NCBI GenBank assembly: GCA_951217055.1
Contig: OX578276.1
Location: 30,837,505-30,901,504, forward strand
DNA from: Gerris lacustris
Lineage: Eukaryota > Arthropoda > Insecta > Hemiptera > Gerridae
Reading direction: 5' to 3'
Length of the DNA: 64,000 bases
Shown here piece by piece: positions 1-11,326 of this stretch. The position numbers were made by a program, and so were the translations under genes. The notes beneath the pieces were generated by a model. It did not search any database and was not told the DNA's origin. It was given only the letters and a program-made list of their open reading frames with translations. Every line of letters begins with the position of its first letter. Position 1 is the stretch's first letter.

Positions 1-419
1 GTCCGCGAATTATGAAACGTGCGACGATAACTTGAGTAAATGTCGACCGATTTTGATGAAATTTGGTATACATGTTCGTTTTGCCAATGCCCAGGACGAG
101 TTCGTTGGACAACGTTATCTGCCCCAAGCGTTAACGAGCAACGCTCGCGTAAACGTGAACTTCAAATTTAAAATTGGAATTTTAGGTCGGGAAAAAAATC
201 TATCTTCATCTATTCAATGAGACAACCATTTTTTTTCAAATAAACTTTTTAGTAAAACCAACAGCGACACCGCTATGAAGTGTTAAAGATCGCTAAAACT
301 ATTAATAGTTTTTACACAATTAACAATATAACAATAATTTTAATGTTAATATAATAATAAAGTACATGATAGGATGCGAGGAAGCTATGTGCCACACTAA
401 TTGGCAGTCTATTTTTTTG
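1..419 (+). repeat. Dispersed repeat family A, copy cut by the window edge
   Basis: This is the 3' part of a repeat seen again at 38170-38747, and in part at 58330-58650 and 61580-61985. Shared landmarks are CGATAACTTGAGTAAA, GACGAGTTCGTTGGACAACG, CGTAAACGTGAACTTCAAAT and the terminal GAGGAAGCTATGTGCCACAC followed by TAATTGGCAGTC. A short reading frame at 32-220 falls wholly inside the repeat and is not considered a gene. No transposase or reverse transcriptase is encoded. Confidence 0.8.
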
Positions 420-3044
420 TTACATTAATTCTAAGTTGAATTTAATTAAATAATAACTTAAAAATGGTTTTATTAGATAATTATTATTTAGGAAAGTAAG
501 TTACAGTTTCATAGCTAAAATAATGCACTTTAAAGACAAGACGATATGGAATAGGCTATTTAATCAATAGATAATATAAGTCATTAATTTTTTAAACTTA
601 ACATCTTTCATTGAAGAATTTTTAATAGTGGCTTTGAATTGAGTTCTCATTCGGATGATAAAAATTTCATGACAGTTTTTTAAAAGTATTCTGAAAAGTA
701 CTAACATAAAATTATTGTTAAAGATTTGTTACATCAAAATTTTAGGTATTTTTATTGATATTTGAAGCAAGCGAAGTGAGCATTTTAAAATCAAAAATGT
801 TTTCAACTAACTATACTATGTGTTCATCAAAATGAGCGCTAGATTCCATGCACTTCATTAATGAGTACCAATTTACCACTCATCAGTTCTGGAACAAATT
901 TCTGATGATAACACTGAAGTATGGCTTTAATTCATTAATTCTAGTCTTAAAAAGGTCAATGTGGTAGATTGACAACCTTCATAACAGCTAAATTTGGCTA
1001 AATTCCATGCACTTCATTAATGAGAACCAATTTACCACTCATCATGAGTTCTGGAACGAATTTCTGATGATAACACTTAAGTAATGTAAATTAGTAGTAA
1101 TGTAAATTGTGTAGTATATAACTTCACTCGCTTCATGTTTAGACCACATTATTGTCTCTAACAATGAAAAATAAATTCATCACCACTCCTTACAACTTCT
1201 CGCCATTCATTTAAACATCCTAAAAAAAGGCCTCACATTTAACTTTATAGGAATATAATTTTAAGCAAACTATTCCCTAATGAGCAAATTTATAACATTT
1301 TCAATATAACCAGAGATAAATCTATCACAAAGCATTAACTTTTACTTAACAAAATTTACTTTTTAAATATATTTTGATATTATTTATTACATTTTTTTTT
1401 TTTAAATGGCATTTAATTTATTATAATAATGTAGGTATATACAATATGAAAAAAATCTAATATTACAGTAAGGCACTTTTATTTATTTATTTTATTTTTA
1501 TATTTGATTAATTACAAACAAATTATTTACAGTTGATTAAAACAATTTTTTTCTTTCTTTGTGTGAGTAAAGAACACAACAATTATGTACTTTGTGTTTT
1601 TTTTTTAATATTTAAAAAATACAATTATAGAATTATCTTATGCATAGTTTTTTTAAAATTAAAAATATAAGACAATTGTACCCTCATCTTTTCTTATATA
1701 ATTATTTATTTAATTTAATATTTTCAAAATAATTAAGTAAACATAAAATAAAAAAATCTAATTCACTTAGGTACTACAGTTGTTTATGGCCAATAATATA
1801 TAGGATATTCAAGAACGTTTCGTTTCTGAATTTTTTATCTATTTGGTTAATCACTATAAAAATATACTACTTAAATCGAATAGATAATATAAAAAGTTCA
1901 CAGATATGATAGTGGTTTCTTTTTCTCAAATTTAAAAACAAAAATAATACATGAATGTTGTAAAAGCTCAAACTGATTTGAAAAATATAAAAAAAAAAAA
2001 AAAAAACTTTTTATAATAATTATTTTTCTTTTCATGCCCAATAGGGCAGCACCTCTAAAGCGTTAGAGGTCTCTAAAAACTCCTTTTGCACCTGGTAAAA
2101 TCTAATTTTTACAGGTTTATTTTTAACTTCACATGTTTGTGAGGTACAAATTTTAACTCACTTCCCGACTACCTAGAACTTAAAAATTTCACAAATTATG
2201 TATTTCAGATGACAATGAAAGTTTCAACTTTTTTTTGGACCAATTTTCCTTTCTTTCATCTGATCTTCCCTAGACAGAAATCATACTTTTTTTGGTATAA
2301 TGTACTTGTGAAATTCAAAACATTCCAAAATAATATTTATTTTTTTATTGAAGTCTATTTACAAATAACATTTTCAATTAACCGAGTTATTTTCAAATTA
2401 AAAATTATAGAAGTTATTTTCTCTCTTATCTTGAAAAAGGTCAATTTTGCAGACAATTTTTCGATGTCGTATTTTACAGATCATATTTCACTTTTATATT
2501 ATTACCAGAAGTAATATATCACACTAATGGAGTTTATTCTTAAGTACTTTATTAAATTAAAATTAAAAATTGCAACTACCTTTTTAAATATACCAAAAAT
2601 TAAAAATTTGTCAGACTGTTTCTATGATATGTTATTATGTTTCAATTCTTCCAAATTTGGATCTTAAAATGTAGGATCTGAAAGTTCTTGGAAACATCTA
2701 GAAAATAAGTATATATTATCTTCTATTATTTAAAAGTTGCTTCCATCCTTCAAAATAGTCTCTTGAAGAGTGTGTATAACATAGTTACCTCTCAAAACTG
2801 TTTGATATTTTGTTTGGATGTCCTCCATGGTGACAAAGGGGCAAGACAAACAAGGCTGAGTCGTAGAGGGATAGGTAGCATGTGAGACAATTAAACTTTT
2901 TTTACTATAAAAAATACTATAGAGTTTTAAGGAATATGTGAGCAGGTATGCTTTTTTTCTCGGAATTTTCAACATATTTTTTGTCAGATTTTCTCTCTGA
3001 AGTGTAGCAAAAGTAAAAAATGTATAACCAATTCTTTGTCAAAG
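420..3044. other. AT-rich sequence without recognisable gene
   Basis: I see no coding signal here beyond chance frames. The stretch has poly-A/T runs (for example near 1380, 1605 and 1990) and one local direct duplication, given separately. Confidence 0.6.
839..1083. repeat. Direct duplication of an ~85-bp segment
   Basis: The segment from 839 to about 922 recurs at 998-1083 with about 90 percent identity. Both contain CCATGCACTTCATTAATGAG and TTTCTGATGATAACACT. The copies are separated by about 75 unrelated bases. Confidence 0.75.
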
Positions 3045-3430
3045 GTCCCTAGGTTCTATGGTCCCTATACCTTAAAGTCAAAAAACACGTTAAGCATGCT
3101 TTTCGTTGAACTTAAGTCATATAATTATGTTAATTTTTCTCATTCCACCATAGCGTACAGAAGTTTGATAGACATTTCCATTCAGTCCGATGTTTTCCCA
3201 GATCCCGAGACCTATGTTCCAGGTCACACACTTCATTCTTAAAGTGAGAGCATTATATAATCCTTCCATGTCATTCTTTGCCTATCACAGGGTCTCTTTT
3301 TAAGAAGTCTGGCTTGATAGTTTTGCTTGAGAAATGGTTCCTTTCCCATTCTAATTATCGGTCCAAACCATCGTATTTGGTTGCAGCTGAAAATTTATTT
3401 CCCTGACTTTTATAGTCGTGAATACAGTCT
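3045..3430 (-). pseudogene. Degenerate LINE reverse-transcriptase C-terminal fragment
   Basis: Read on the minus strand, a broken frame gives QWFGPIIRMGKEPFLKQ followed by RPCDRQRMTWKDYI. This matches the family pattern W.GH..RM...R..K and the GRPR.RW.D block found after the reverse-transcriptase domain of non-LTR retrotransposons. Several stops and frame changes interrupt it, so it is a dead fragment. The family (RTE, CR1 or related) cannot be fixed from such a short piece. Confidence 0.5.
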
Positions 3431-4499
3431 TTTCAAGTTTTTTCCTTTTACCTTTCAGAGATATCACATCTAACAGGTCTGTTAAATAATAACTTAAATA
3501 TTATTTCTGAATGAACTGTTCCATTTATACATTTTGTGTTCACACAGTATAATATAAAAAAAATTATCCCCAAAAAATGATTCTTCCCATTTTTTATTTT
3601 TATATATTTCACACATATTTTCTACATAAGATTCTCTCTATTTCTAGCTTTATATTTCATCTATAGAATAAAAAATATTATTAATCTATGTATCCCCCCT
3701 TTTTTCTATCTATATTATCCCCCCCCTTTTTTTAATGTCATCCTCTTAAAACAAAAACAAAATAATAAAAATAATACAGTAAAAATCAATACTATTTAAA
3801 TTCATATTTTCAAAAAAAGAAATAAAGTAATACATTAAAATCACAAATCCAAGAAAAACAAAATAAATTAATGCAAAAATAAAAATAACATTAAAAATGA
3901 TTGAATAATACAACAATTAATATAAAATAATAATAATACATCTAATTTATTGTATAAATTAATGTAATTCAATTTTCAATTGATTAAATAAACTGAAAAT
4001 TGAAATAACTATTTTAAAAAATTATAAAATTGATTTATTTTATGCGTTATGTAAAAAGTCATAAAAGAAAGGAGATATTCATGCAACTTGTTATTCTGAC
4101 GACCTCTTATTCCAATTTATAATATAATTTGCTAATCTGGAAAATATTATTTTTAGTGTTCAAACTAGGGCTTTTAGCTAGAACAAGCAGGATATACAAG
4201 GGTTTTAATGCCCAACGAAGGATCTTCACCTATAACGATTCTAGGCTACGGCCGTTAGTTCTTCCCATGTCTTAAACACTTCTTTCATTTATTAACATGG
4301 ATATTTTTTCGGGCTTGGGGTCAGATGTGATAGAGAGTTTCTGTCACCCAAAAATAAACATATAAAAAAGATATGAAAAATGTGTTTATTTTTTAAATAT
4401 AGTACCAGGAAGTTAGGATCTAACTAAGGGGGTAGCAAGGTCTTCACATCTTTAGTACTATATTTCGCCAATAGAATCGCTGAAGTAAATTTTGACATA

Positions 4500-4935
4500 T
4501 TGTTTTTTTCAATTGTCCTTTTCCAATTGATTTTAGGTATTCAGGTTTGCCTTATGTTGTCTTCAGTTCTTGTTAAGGTATCTCTAATCTGTTTACACTT
4601 GCTTTTCTTAATTTTTTCTGCTATTAGGGTTTCATCGCATCTCTTCCTCAACTTTAGGTCAAAATCAGAAGTATTCTCTATAAGAAGTAATTTATAGACG
4701 TCTGTAGTTTATTTGTGACCGCTTTCATGACCTTCCAAAGATAGCATCCTTTGGGGAACCAACTTGAAATTTGGCTTGAAAATACGTAATTTTATTTTTC
4801 TTAGTTGCTGGGATCTCCACATTGGTTTGAGGAGTGAAAAGACACCCTTCTACATCTTCATCTATACCACCTCTTCTAGGCACTATACCGCAAAGATATT
4901 GAAACATGTTCACCTGACTGATAGACTTTATCATC
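4500..4935 (-). pseudogene. Degenerate LINE reverse-transcriptase fragment (thumb/connection region)
   Basis: Minus-strand reading gives MFQYLCGIVPRRGGIDEDVE, which fits the FQYLGSIV...GGIDEDVE.RI motif of RTE/CR1-like LINE polymerases. After a frame change it gives WKVMKAVTNKLQTSIN and later EKIKKSKCKQIRDTL, in the usual order of ETWKVTK..TNKLQTF.N and IK.RKWKWIGH.LR. At least three stops and two frameshifts break it. It may belong with the fragment at 3045-3430 but shows a different sub-motif set. Confidence 0.65.
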
Positions 4936-6916
4936 CATTATTATTTCTGCCTAGTGTCTAATGTTTCGTCTCATCTCAATTCGAGCACTTATTCCAGTCC
5001 TTTACATGCTCCTGCTCAACCCATTTCTGGACATATGTTTTAACATAGCACATGAATGAAACAGGGTTAAATCTGTTCAGGCCTTGCTTGAGCAATGCTA
5101 GCCTCTGTTCTTGCTGTTCCAACCATTACTTTGCTTACTTAAAAATGCCTAGAATCAAGGAAATGTCCTGCTATCTACAAAGAGTCCTGAGATGCAGGAA
5201 ACTTTGTGGAACTTATTTATTCAAGGACGTATCTTGCAGGAGCAAAATTTATCAGTTAATTAAAAATAAAAAAATTAGTGTATCCTTTCCAGCCTGTAAT
5301 GTAGCAAAGGACTAAGGACATCAGAATAAAATTAATTTAAATTTGACATAAATTAATATTAATAATAAATAATAAATACTAATATTTATATAAACACCTT
5401 TATAAAAAAATGTTTAAAATCGCTTGTTACTTACCTATGTTAATTTGTTTAATACTTTACAACTTTAAGTTACTCTTCCTTTATAAATTAACTTTTTACA
5501 AAAGCTTTTCCCTAACATAGACATTTCAATCATTTTTTTACACCTTCTTATTTTAATTTTAATACTATTTAAGAATTTATCGCATAAACACTAGTAATTA
5601 AATTGGCATGAGATTTAGACATTTGTTTTTAAATATTGAAATAAAGGAATCAATATTTAAAGTAAAATCATTTAGTTTATTTCAAAGAGCTTGAAATGAA
5701 GAGCCCTTGTAAAGAGTATTTTAATTTTCTTACTTAAAAAAAAAAAAAAAAAAAAAATTACTTAATTTAAAGTAAGGAATTATTTAAAGTTCTTAATTAA
5801 TTAACTCTACACAGTAGGTACTTTAATACTAGTGTTTTATGCAAATAGTTTAATTTTATAATTAATTAAATTTCAGTACCTGAGACAATTGATTAAAAAA
5901 AAACATAATTTGTACATTTTAAACATTTTTTTATCTCATTAGTTTAAATTTTTTTTGTTGATTTCGGTACTATTTTTCAATTTTATTGATATGGATAATT
6001 GACAAATTGACTTTATTGAAACATTTACACATGATTGTTAGCAACTTTGGGCAGTGAGTTGGTAATGATCGGTCTGTACTTATCGTGGAAGAGGGCTTCA
6101 TTTTCTTGTTCTCTTTCGCTGCTGTCACTATGACCTGCAGTTCCGTTAGCCATCGCTTTGCTATCTCCTATAATTTACCCAAGAACAAAAAAAAAAAGCA
6201 TTCCAACATTTTAGCAGTTATTATGCAAGACATTCACAATATTTGTGTTAATTTCAGTCAATTTAAAACCATAGGTGATACAAGACAAATCCCTTATTTG
6301 AGAGAAAATAATGCAATATTTTATACATAATTAAAAAAGTAAGTATAAATCAAATTAATTAAGTTTTTCAGGGATTAGGGATCATATGATAAAAAGACTG
6401 GAAGAGATTTTTATAATAAATTAAACCCAGTGATTCAAAATAATAAATAAACTGAATTTAGTTAAAAAATCAAGCAATTTTGGAGTAAATTGCATTAAAG
6501 GCTTTGTGAAGCCTCATATTACAAATCATTTGCTCGGATCATTCTTAAGGAAGTTAGTAGTAATAGGTTCAAGTACTAATACTAGTTGTGTAGGGCGAAC
6601 CACTTGTTCAAACCTAGCAATTAGGCTTTATATTAGGCCCTTTTTATTAGCCCTGTGGTTGAGAGTTCCAGCAACTTCACACACCACTGTGTAATGAACC
6701 ACTAAAGCGAATATGGGTGAGCTTTGTTAATCAGGGAATCAAACTGTGGGTTATGTCATACCCACATGATCCTGTACCCAATGACTTACAGATACACAGA
6801 TTGGATAGACTGAAATTTGATCAATAGACCTTAAATATTCATAGAACATCTTTTAATCGAGGAAAAAAAAGGAGCAACAAAACTATAAGGAAACACTGAA
6901 CTAACCAATTTCTTAA
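4936..6916. other. AT-rich sequence, no gene recognised
   Basis: The frame at 5052-5315 has no recognisable domain and may be antisense LINE debris continuing from the neighbour. Poly-A lies near 5738-5757. Nothing else stands out. Confidence 0.5.
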
Positions 6917-7461
6917 TAGTCCAGGAGATAGCGTGCAAAAAGCTAGAATTTTGTGTAGAAGTAAATCTTTTGGTGCTTTTTAAGAATATGTGGTCGGCTA
7001 AGTTCGTCTGCGGGACATAGCTTGGCAATAGGCATTTGAAAAATAACAAACCGGAGAGAGCAGCCATGTCCCGCCCTTTTTGGTGGACAATGTGATTTTC
7101 ATGATCAAGAGTACGAACTTAGTTAGTAGACCAATAATCAAGTTCATGGTAGTTTGTCACTTAATAGGTTAGTTAGTCAAATATTACTCCAAATCAAAGA
7201 GGTCACCTATTACCTACCACCTATACCTAAGTGACAAACTACCATCAACTTTATTTTTGGTCTACAAACTAATTTCGTACTCAGGATTATGAAAATCACA
7301 TTGTCCACCTAAAAGGGCAGGACATGGCTGCTCTTCACCTATGTCCCGTAGACGAACTTAGCCGACCACATATTCTTAAAAGGCACCAAAAGATTTACTT
7401 ATATACAAAATTCCAGCTTGATGTTTGTCAGACACTTTTTTGCACCCTATCTCCTTGACTA
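6917..7461. mobile_element. Fold-back DNA transposon (TAGTCCAGG family), copy 1
   Basis: This is a 545-bp element whose two halves are long inverted repeats. Outer ends are TAGTCCAGGAGATAGCGTGC at the left and the inverted form CCCTATCTCCTTGACTA at the right. It is flanked by TAA on both sides (6914-6916 and 7462-7464), a 3-bp target duplication. Internal arms share TATGTGGTCGGCTAAGTTCG and TGTGATTTTCATGATC in inverted order. It has no coding capacity, so it must be mobilised in trans. A second copy of the same family lies at 18361-18916. Confidence 0.88.
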
Positions 7462-8108
7462 TAAGTGTAACAGAAATATTTAATATAATAAATATTTAAA
7501 AAAAAGTAAAACACAGTGAAATAACCAATACTACCAATAAAACCCTGGTTAAAGTAAGTAATAAAAAAGAATTTAAAATTATTTAAGTCCAAATTGATTA
7601 TTGGCTAATGGAAAATGCAATGTTCACCAAATTGTGAATTAAAATTCTTTTCATTCATTCATTCAAACCCTACATGCTAAATTCCCTCAAATATCAGACA
7701 CTCAAAAGTAAATAAAAATAATAATAATATAAAGGTTTTTAACTTGGTATAATTCACAGTTCGATAATTTAAAACTAATTTTTAAATCTTAAATCCCTTG
7801 CACATAAAATTTAATTACCTTTTATTTTATATTTTAAAAATGAATCATGCAAAATTATGAAGTAATCATTTGTAAAACAGGCATGGACCATGAATAATTA
7901 CCATTTTCATACCAACTATTTATAAATATTCTATTTTACGCCATTAGAATATTAAATTTAAAAAAATTTAGCATACCAAAAAAAAAACAATTTTTTTATA
8001 ATACCTGGAAATGCAGGTGAAAATATTTAAAATAAAATTATACTTTAACCAAGTATAATTTCAATTGAGAATTTACAAAAATTAAAGTAAAATGTTTTTA
8101 GATAATTA
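7462..8108. other. AT-rich spacer between two fold-back elements
   Basis: I see no gene or clear repeat here beyond short A/T runs. Confidence 0.5.
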
Positions 8109-9152
8109 TAGTCCAGACATTTTAAGCAAAAAAGGGGCTGTTTACAAAAATGCGTTATACAAGCAAGAGACTTTGTACAAATTATCTCTGGGGCATCCTG
8201 ATTGAAATCCTATAAAGTCCCCGAAAAAAAAAGTTGTGCTCAAGCCGCCATCTTGGAAAATAGCGGCCAAAATTCAATTTTTTGCTTCTACTAGCTTAAT
8301 TATTAGGTTTAGAAAAAAAAGTACAAGTAAAAATTGTTTATTATGTAATTATCAATAAATTAGACTCTCAAAGATTTTTCTCTTGCGTGTAATTTTCTTG
8401 CGCTCAGAGCCCAGCGATTGCATGTTGTCAGCGCCGAGTTACCACGCCTGGACGAGGTTATAGGTGTAGTTGTGAGGTTACAAGTTAATAATAATTGTTT
8501 ACTATTATGGAGTACCTGTATTAAGGGTTGATTTAGGATTTGTTTTTTTTTGCTTCTACTAGCCTAATTATTAGGTTTAGAAAAAAAAGTTCAAGTAAAA
8601 ATTGTTTATTATGTAATTATCTATAAATTTGATTCTCGTAGTTTTTTCTCTCTGACCAAGCGTAAAGGAACAAAATGACCATTAATACAGGCCAAATCAA
8701 CCCTTAATACAGGTACTCTAAAATAGTAAACAATTATTTTTAACTTGTAATCTCACAACTACACCTATAACCTCGTCCAGGCGTGGTAACTCGGCACTGA
8801 CAACATGCAATCGCTGGGCACTGAGAGCAAAAAAAATTACACGTGCTGAGATATAAATGGTAATTTTGTGCCTCTACGGTTGGTCAGAGAGAAAAAACTT
8901 TGAGAATCAAATTTATAGATAATTACATAATAAACAATTTTTACTTTAACTTTTTTTTCTAAACCTAATAATTAAGCTAGTAGAAGCAAAAAATTTAATT
9001 TTGGTCGCTATTTTCCAAGATTGCGGCTTGAGCACAACTTTTTTTTCGGGGACTTTTATAGGATTTCAATCAGGGTGCCCCAGAGATAATTTGTGCAAAG
9101 TCTCTTGCTTGTATGACACATTTTTTTTCAAAAACCTAAAATGACTGGTCTA
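8109..9152. mobile_element. Long fold-back element with TAGTCCAG end and TTA target duplication
   Basis: This is a 1044-bp element made of two inverted arms. Landmarks such as GCAAGAGACTTTG, ATTATCTCTGGGGCA, CGCCTGGACGAGG and GCTTCTACTAGC occur once on each strand at mirrored positions. The ends TAGTCCAGACATTTTAAG and (inverted) CCTAAAATGACTGGTCTA are flanked by TTA at 8106-8108 and 9153-9155. An inner duplication around 8548-8640 repeats the TTATTAGGTTTAGAAAAAA block, so the middle is partly nested. No open frame of note. Confidence 0.85.
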
Positions 9153-11153
9153 TTATAAATTTAACTTGAAAAATAAACATTTTATTTTAATCTCAAAGAA
9201 ATCAATTTTTAATTGATTTGATTTTTTTTTTTTAAATGTATGCAGAAATTAAAAATATCTTAAGCATGCAAAAAATAAGAAAAGTTATTTTCTACCTGAA
9301 CATTATGGATAAATGATTTGAAATAATAAAATCCATGTCTGAATAAAGTTTTGGCTGTGAATTTCCAAGGAAAAAATAAAGTAAAAATATGTAGTAAATA
9401 ATTTATTTTATCATGTAAAAATTGTTTTTTGTTTTTTTTACCATAAAAATTATGTTATAATATCTTAATAATTAATTATCACAGATTTAAACTTAGAGAG
9501 TAGGATTAGAAAGATTTTTTTTTATTTGTCAATACAGTAGGAATGAAATCTGCACCATTCAAGCTAAGTGTTCGTTACAAAAATAAAGTTTAATTATTTA
9601 TATTAATATTTTAAACTAAATACATATTTCAAATTATGTTATACTCATTGAAATAAGTCCTACACTTTGAATTTTTTAAGAAAAAATCAAATTTAAAAAA
9701 TATAAAAAATAAAAATAAATAAAAGATGAAATTTCAAATAAAAAAAAAGAGAAAATAATAACTTCCCAAACTTTATCCCTGAGGTACCTAATGTAAATAT
9801 ATATACGGTCTATGACCCTTTATTTTACATAAACATTTTTTATTTATTAGTCCAGCAGAATTAGGCAAATATCAAGTCGAAAAAGGAAAAAAATTGGGAA
9901 TTAGTAAAACCTTTCTAGAAATGTTCCTCTGTACATTATAAAATATGCAGTGGAGTCCTGAGGTCAACTGGCACTGGAAAGACTTCAAAAGGGAGAAAAA
10001 TAAGGGAGTTCAGAGGTCTACTAAATAATGTAAATTCTATAAGAGGTGATTCTACTCCTAAAAAGCAGCCAAAATGTCGGTATTGAGTATAGACTAAGTT
10101 CTTTTTTTTAAAAAAAAGCTGTATGGACATAATTATTTTGTCTAAAAAACATTTTACTACTAAAAAACTATTATGGCTGGAGCATTGTGGTGCATGCACC
10201 ACATTAAACACCATAGTTGTTTGGGAAAAAATATGGTTAGTATTTTTAGACTGTCCTTATTAAAGCCAATAGATATTAAACAAATATATATATATATATT
10301 TTTTTTTTTTTCATTTTAAAAAATTTGACAAACTTTGAGATTTTTCATTTTAAGGACCAACATAGGAAGAAAAGGTACAATTTTAAGAAAAGCTAGTGCA
10401 TTTTGTCAGCTTCATAATAATATTTTTTCCAATAAAATTTCCTATTTTTGTCAACGAAAATATGATTCAAATAACATAAAATTACGTCTAAACCGCAGCT
10501 GGGTTTGGGAAATCTATAATAAAAATATGTAAGAGGTGCTTGTCAAATGTTTTCTTTTTTAAAATAACTTTGAAATATAACCACAGTGGTTATATTTCTT
10601 TTGCGCTTGAACTTCTATTCCTCTATTTTCCTTACCCCATTTCACCCATCTTGTTAATATTACAACTCAAAAGAGGAGCTATGAAAATAATGTAGTTTCC
10701 AAAATAATAAAAACAAATTTTGGGATTTTCTAAAAAGGGTAAAGTATATAATAGTAATTATTTTAATTTATAATAATAATTATTTTTAATTTATAGCCTT
10801 TTAAACAAGGTTTCTCTCAAAGCCCAATTAGATTCTTTTAAAATCCTAATTCTGTTGGACTATAACTGAATTTAATAATAATTATAATAATAATATAAGT
10901 AAAATGTTGCACTAGTTTAAACATCTAGCTTGATAATAGATATTATTTACTCAATAGATGACATATTACACAGACCATATTAGACTTACACAAAATTTAA
11001 TCCTTGTACTAACTGATAGACAAAATGGTACAGATTCAGACAGCAAATAAAGCATCTTTTTGGACGTTTAAATTAAATTAAAACTCTTTAACAATCTTTT
11101 TATACTATTAAGTAGTGAGTTAAAAACAAGTTGTTTTTAAATAGACATTTAGT
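9153..11153. other. AT-rich sequence including the likely 3' untranslated region of the transporter
   Basis: No coding exon was recognised. The bases just below 11154 should hold the transporter's 3' UTR on the minus strand, but no canonical polyadenylation hexamer was identified. Short frames near 9936-10214 and 10335-10532 show no domain. Confidence 0.5.
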
Positions 11154-11326
11154 TTAACCAGAGAACGTGTATATTCTTCGTTTAACATAAAGTGGTTTCT
11201 TGACTTGCGATATCTTACCCTGTTTGACACAGTGAACAAGTGATAGCAGAATACCTCCTGCTATGGGGGGTACTCCTGATAGTAAGAATGGTAGATAGTA
11301 CGATCCTGTCCTCTCAAATAGTAGAC
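11154..11326 (-). CDS. Transporter last exon, segment 12 and C-terminal tail
   Basis: This is the terminal coding exon, with acceptor TTCTGCAG. It completes a Gly codon split with the previous exon and encodes LLFERTGSYYLPFLLSGVPP, IAGGILLSLVHCVKQ and a basic tail ending KRRIYTFSG before TAA at 11156-11154. The C-terminal tail is short, about 25 residues after segment 12. No clear AATAAA polyadenylation signal was found on this strand in the few hundred bases downstream, so the 3' end of the transcript is undefined. Confidence 0.9.

Noticed and set aside
2209..2514. A 101-residue Phe/Ile-rich frame that could suggest membrane segments
   Set aside because: Hydrophobicity follows from T-rich DNA; there is no charge pattern, homology or context for a gene.
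9848..9855. A TAGTCCAG octamer outside the fold-back elements
   Set aside because: No inverted partner or matching 3-bp flank was found nearby.
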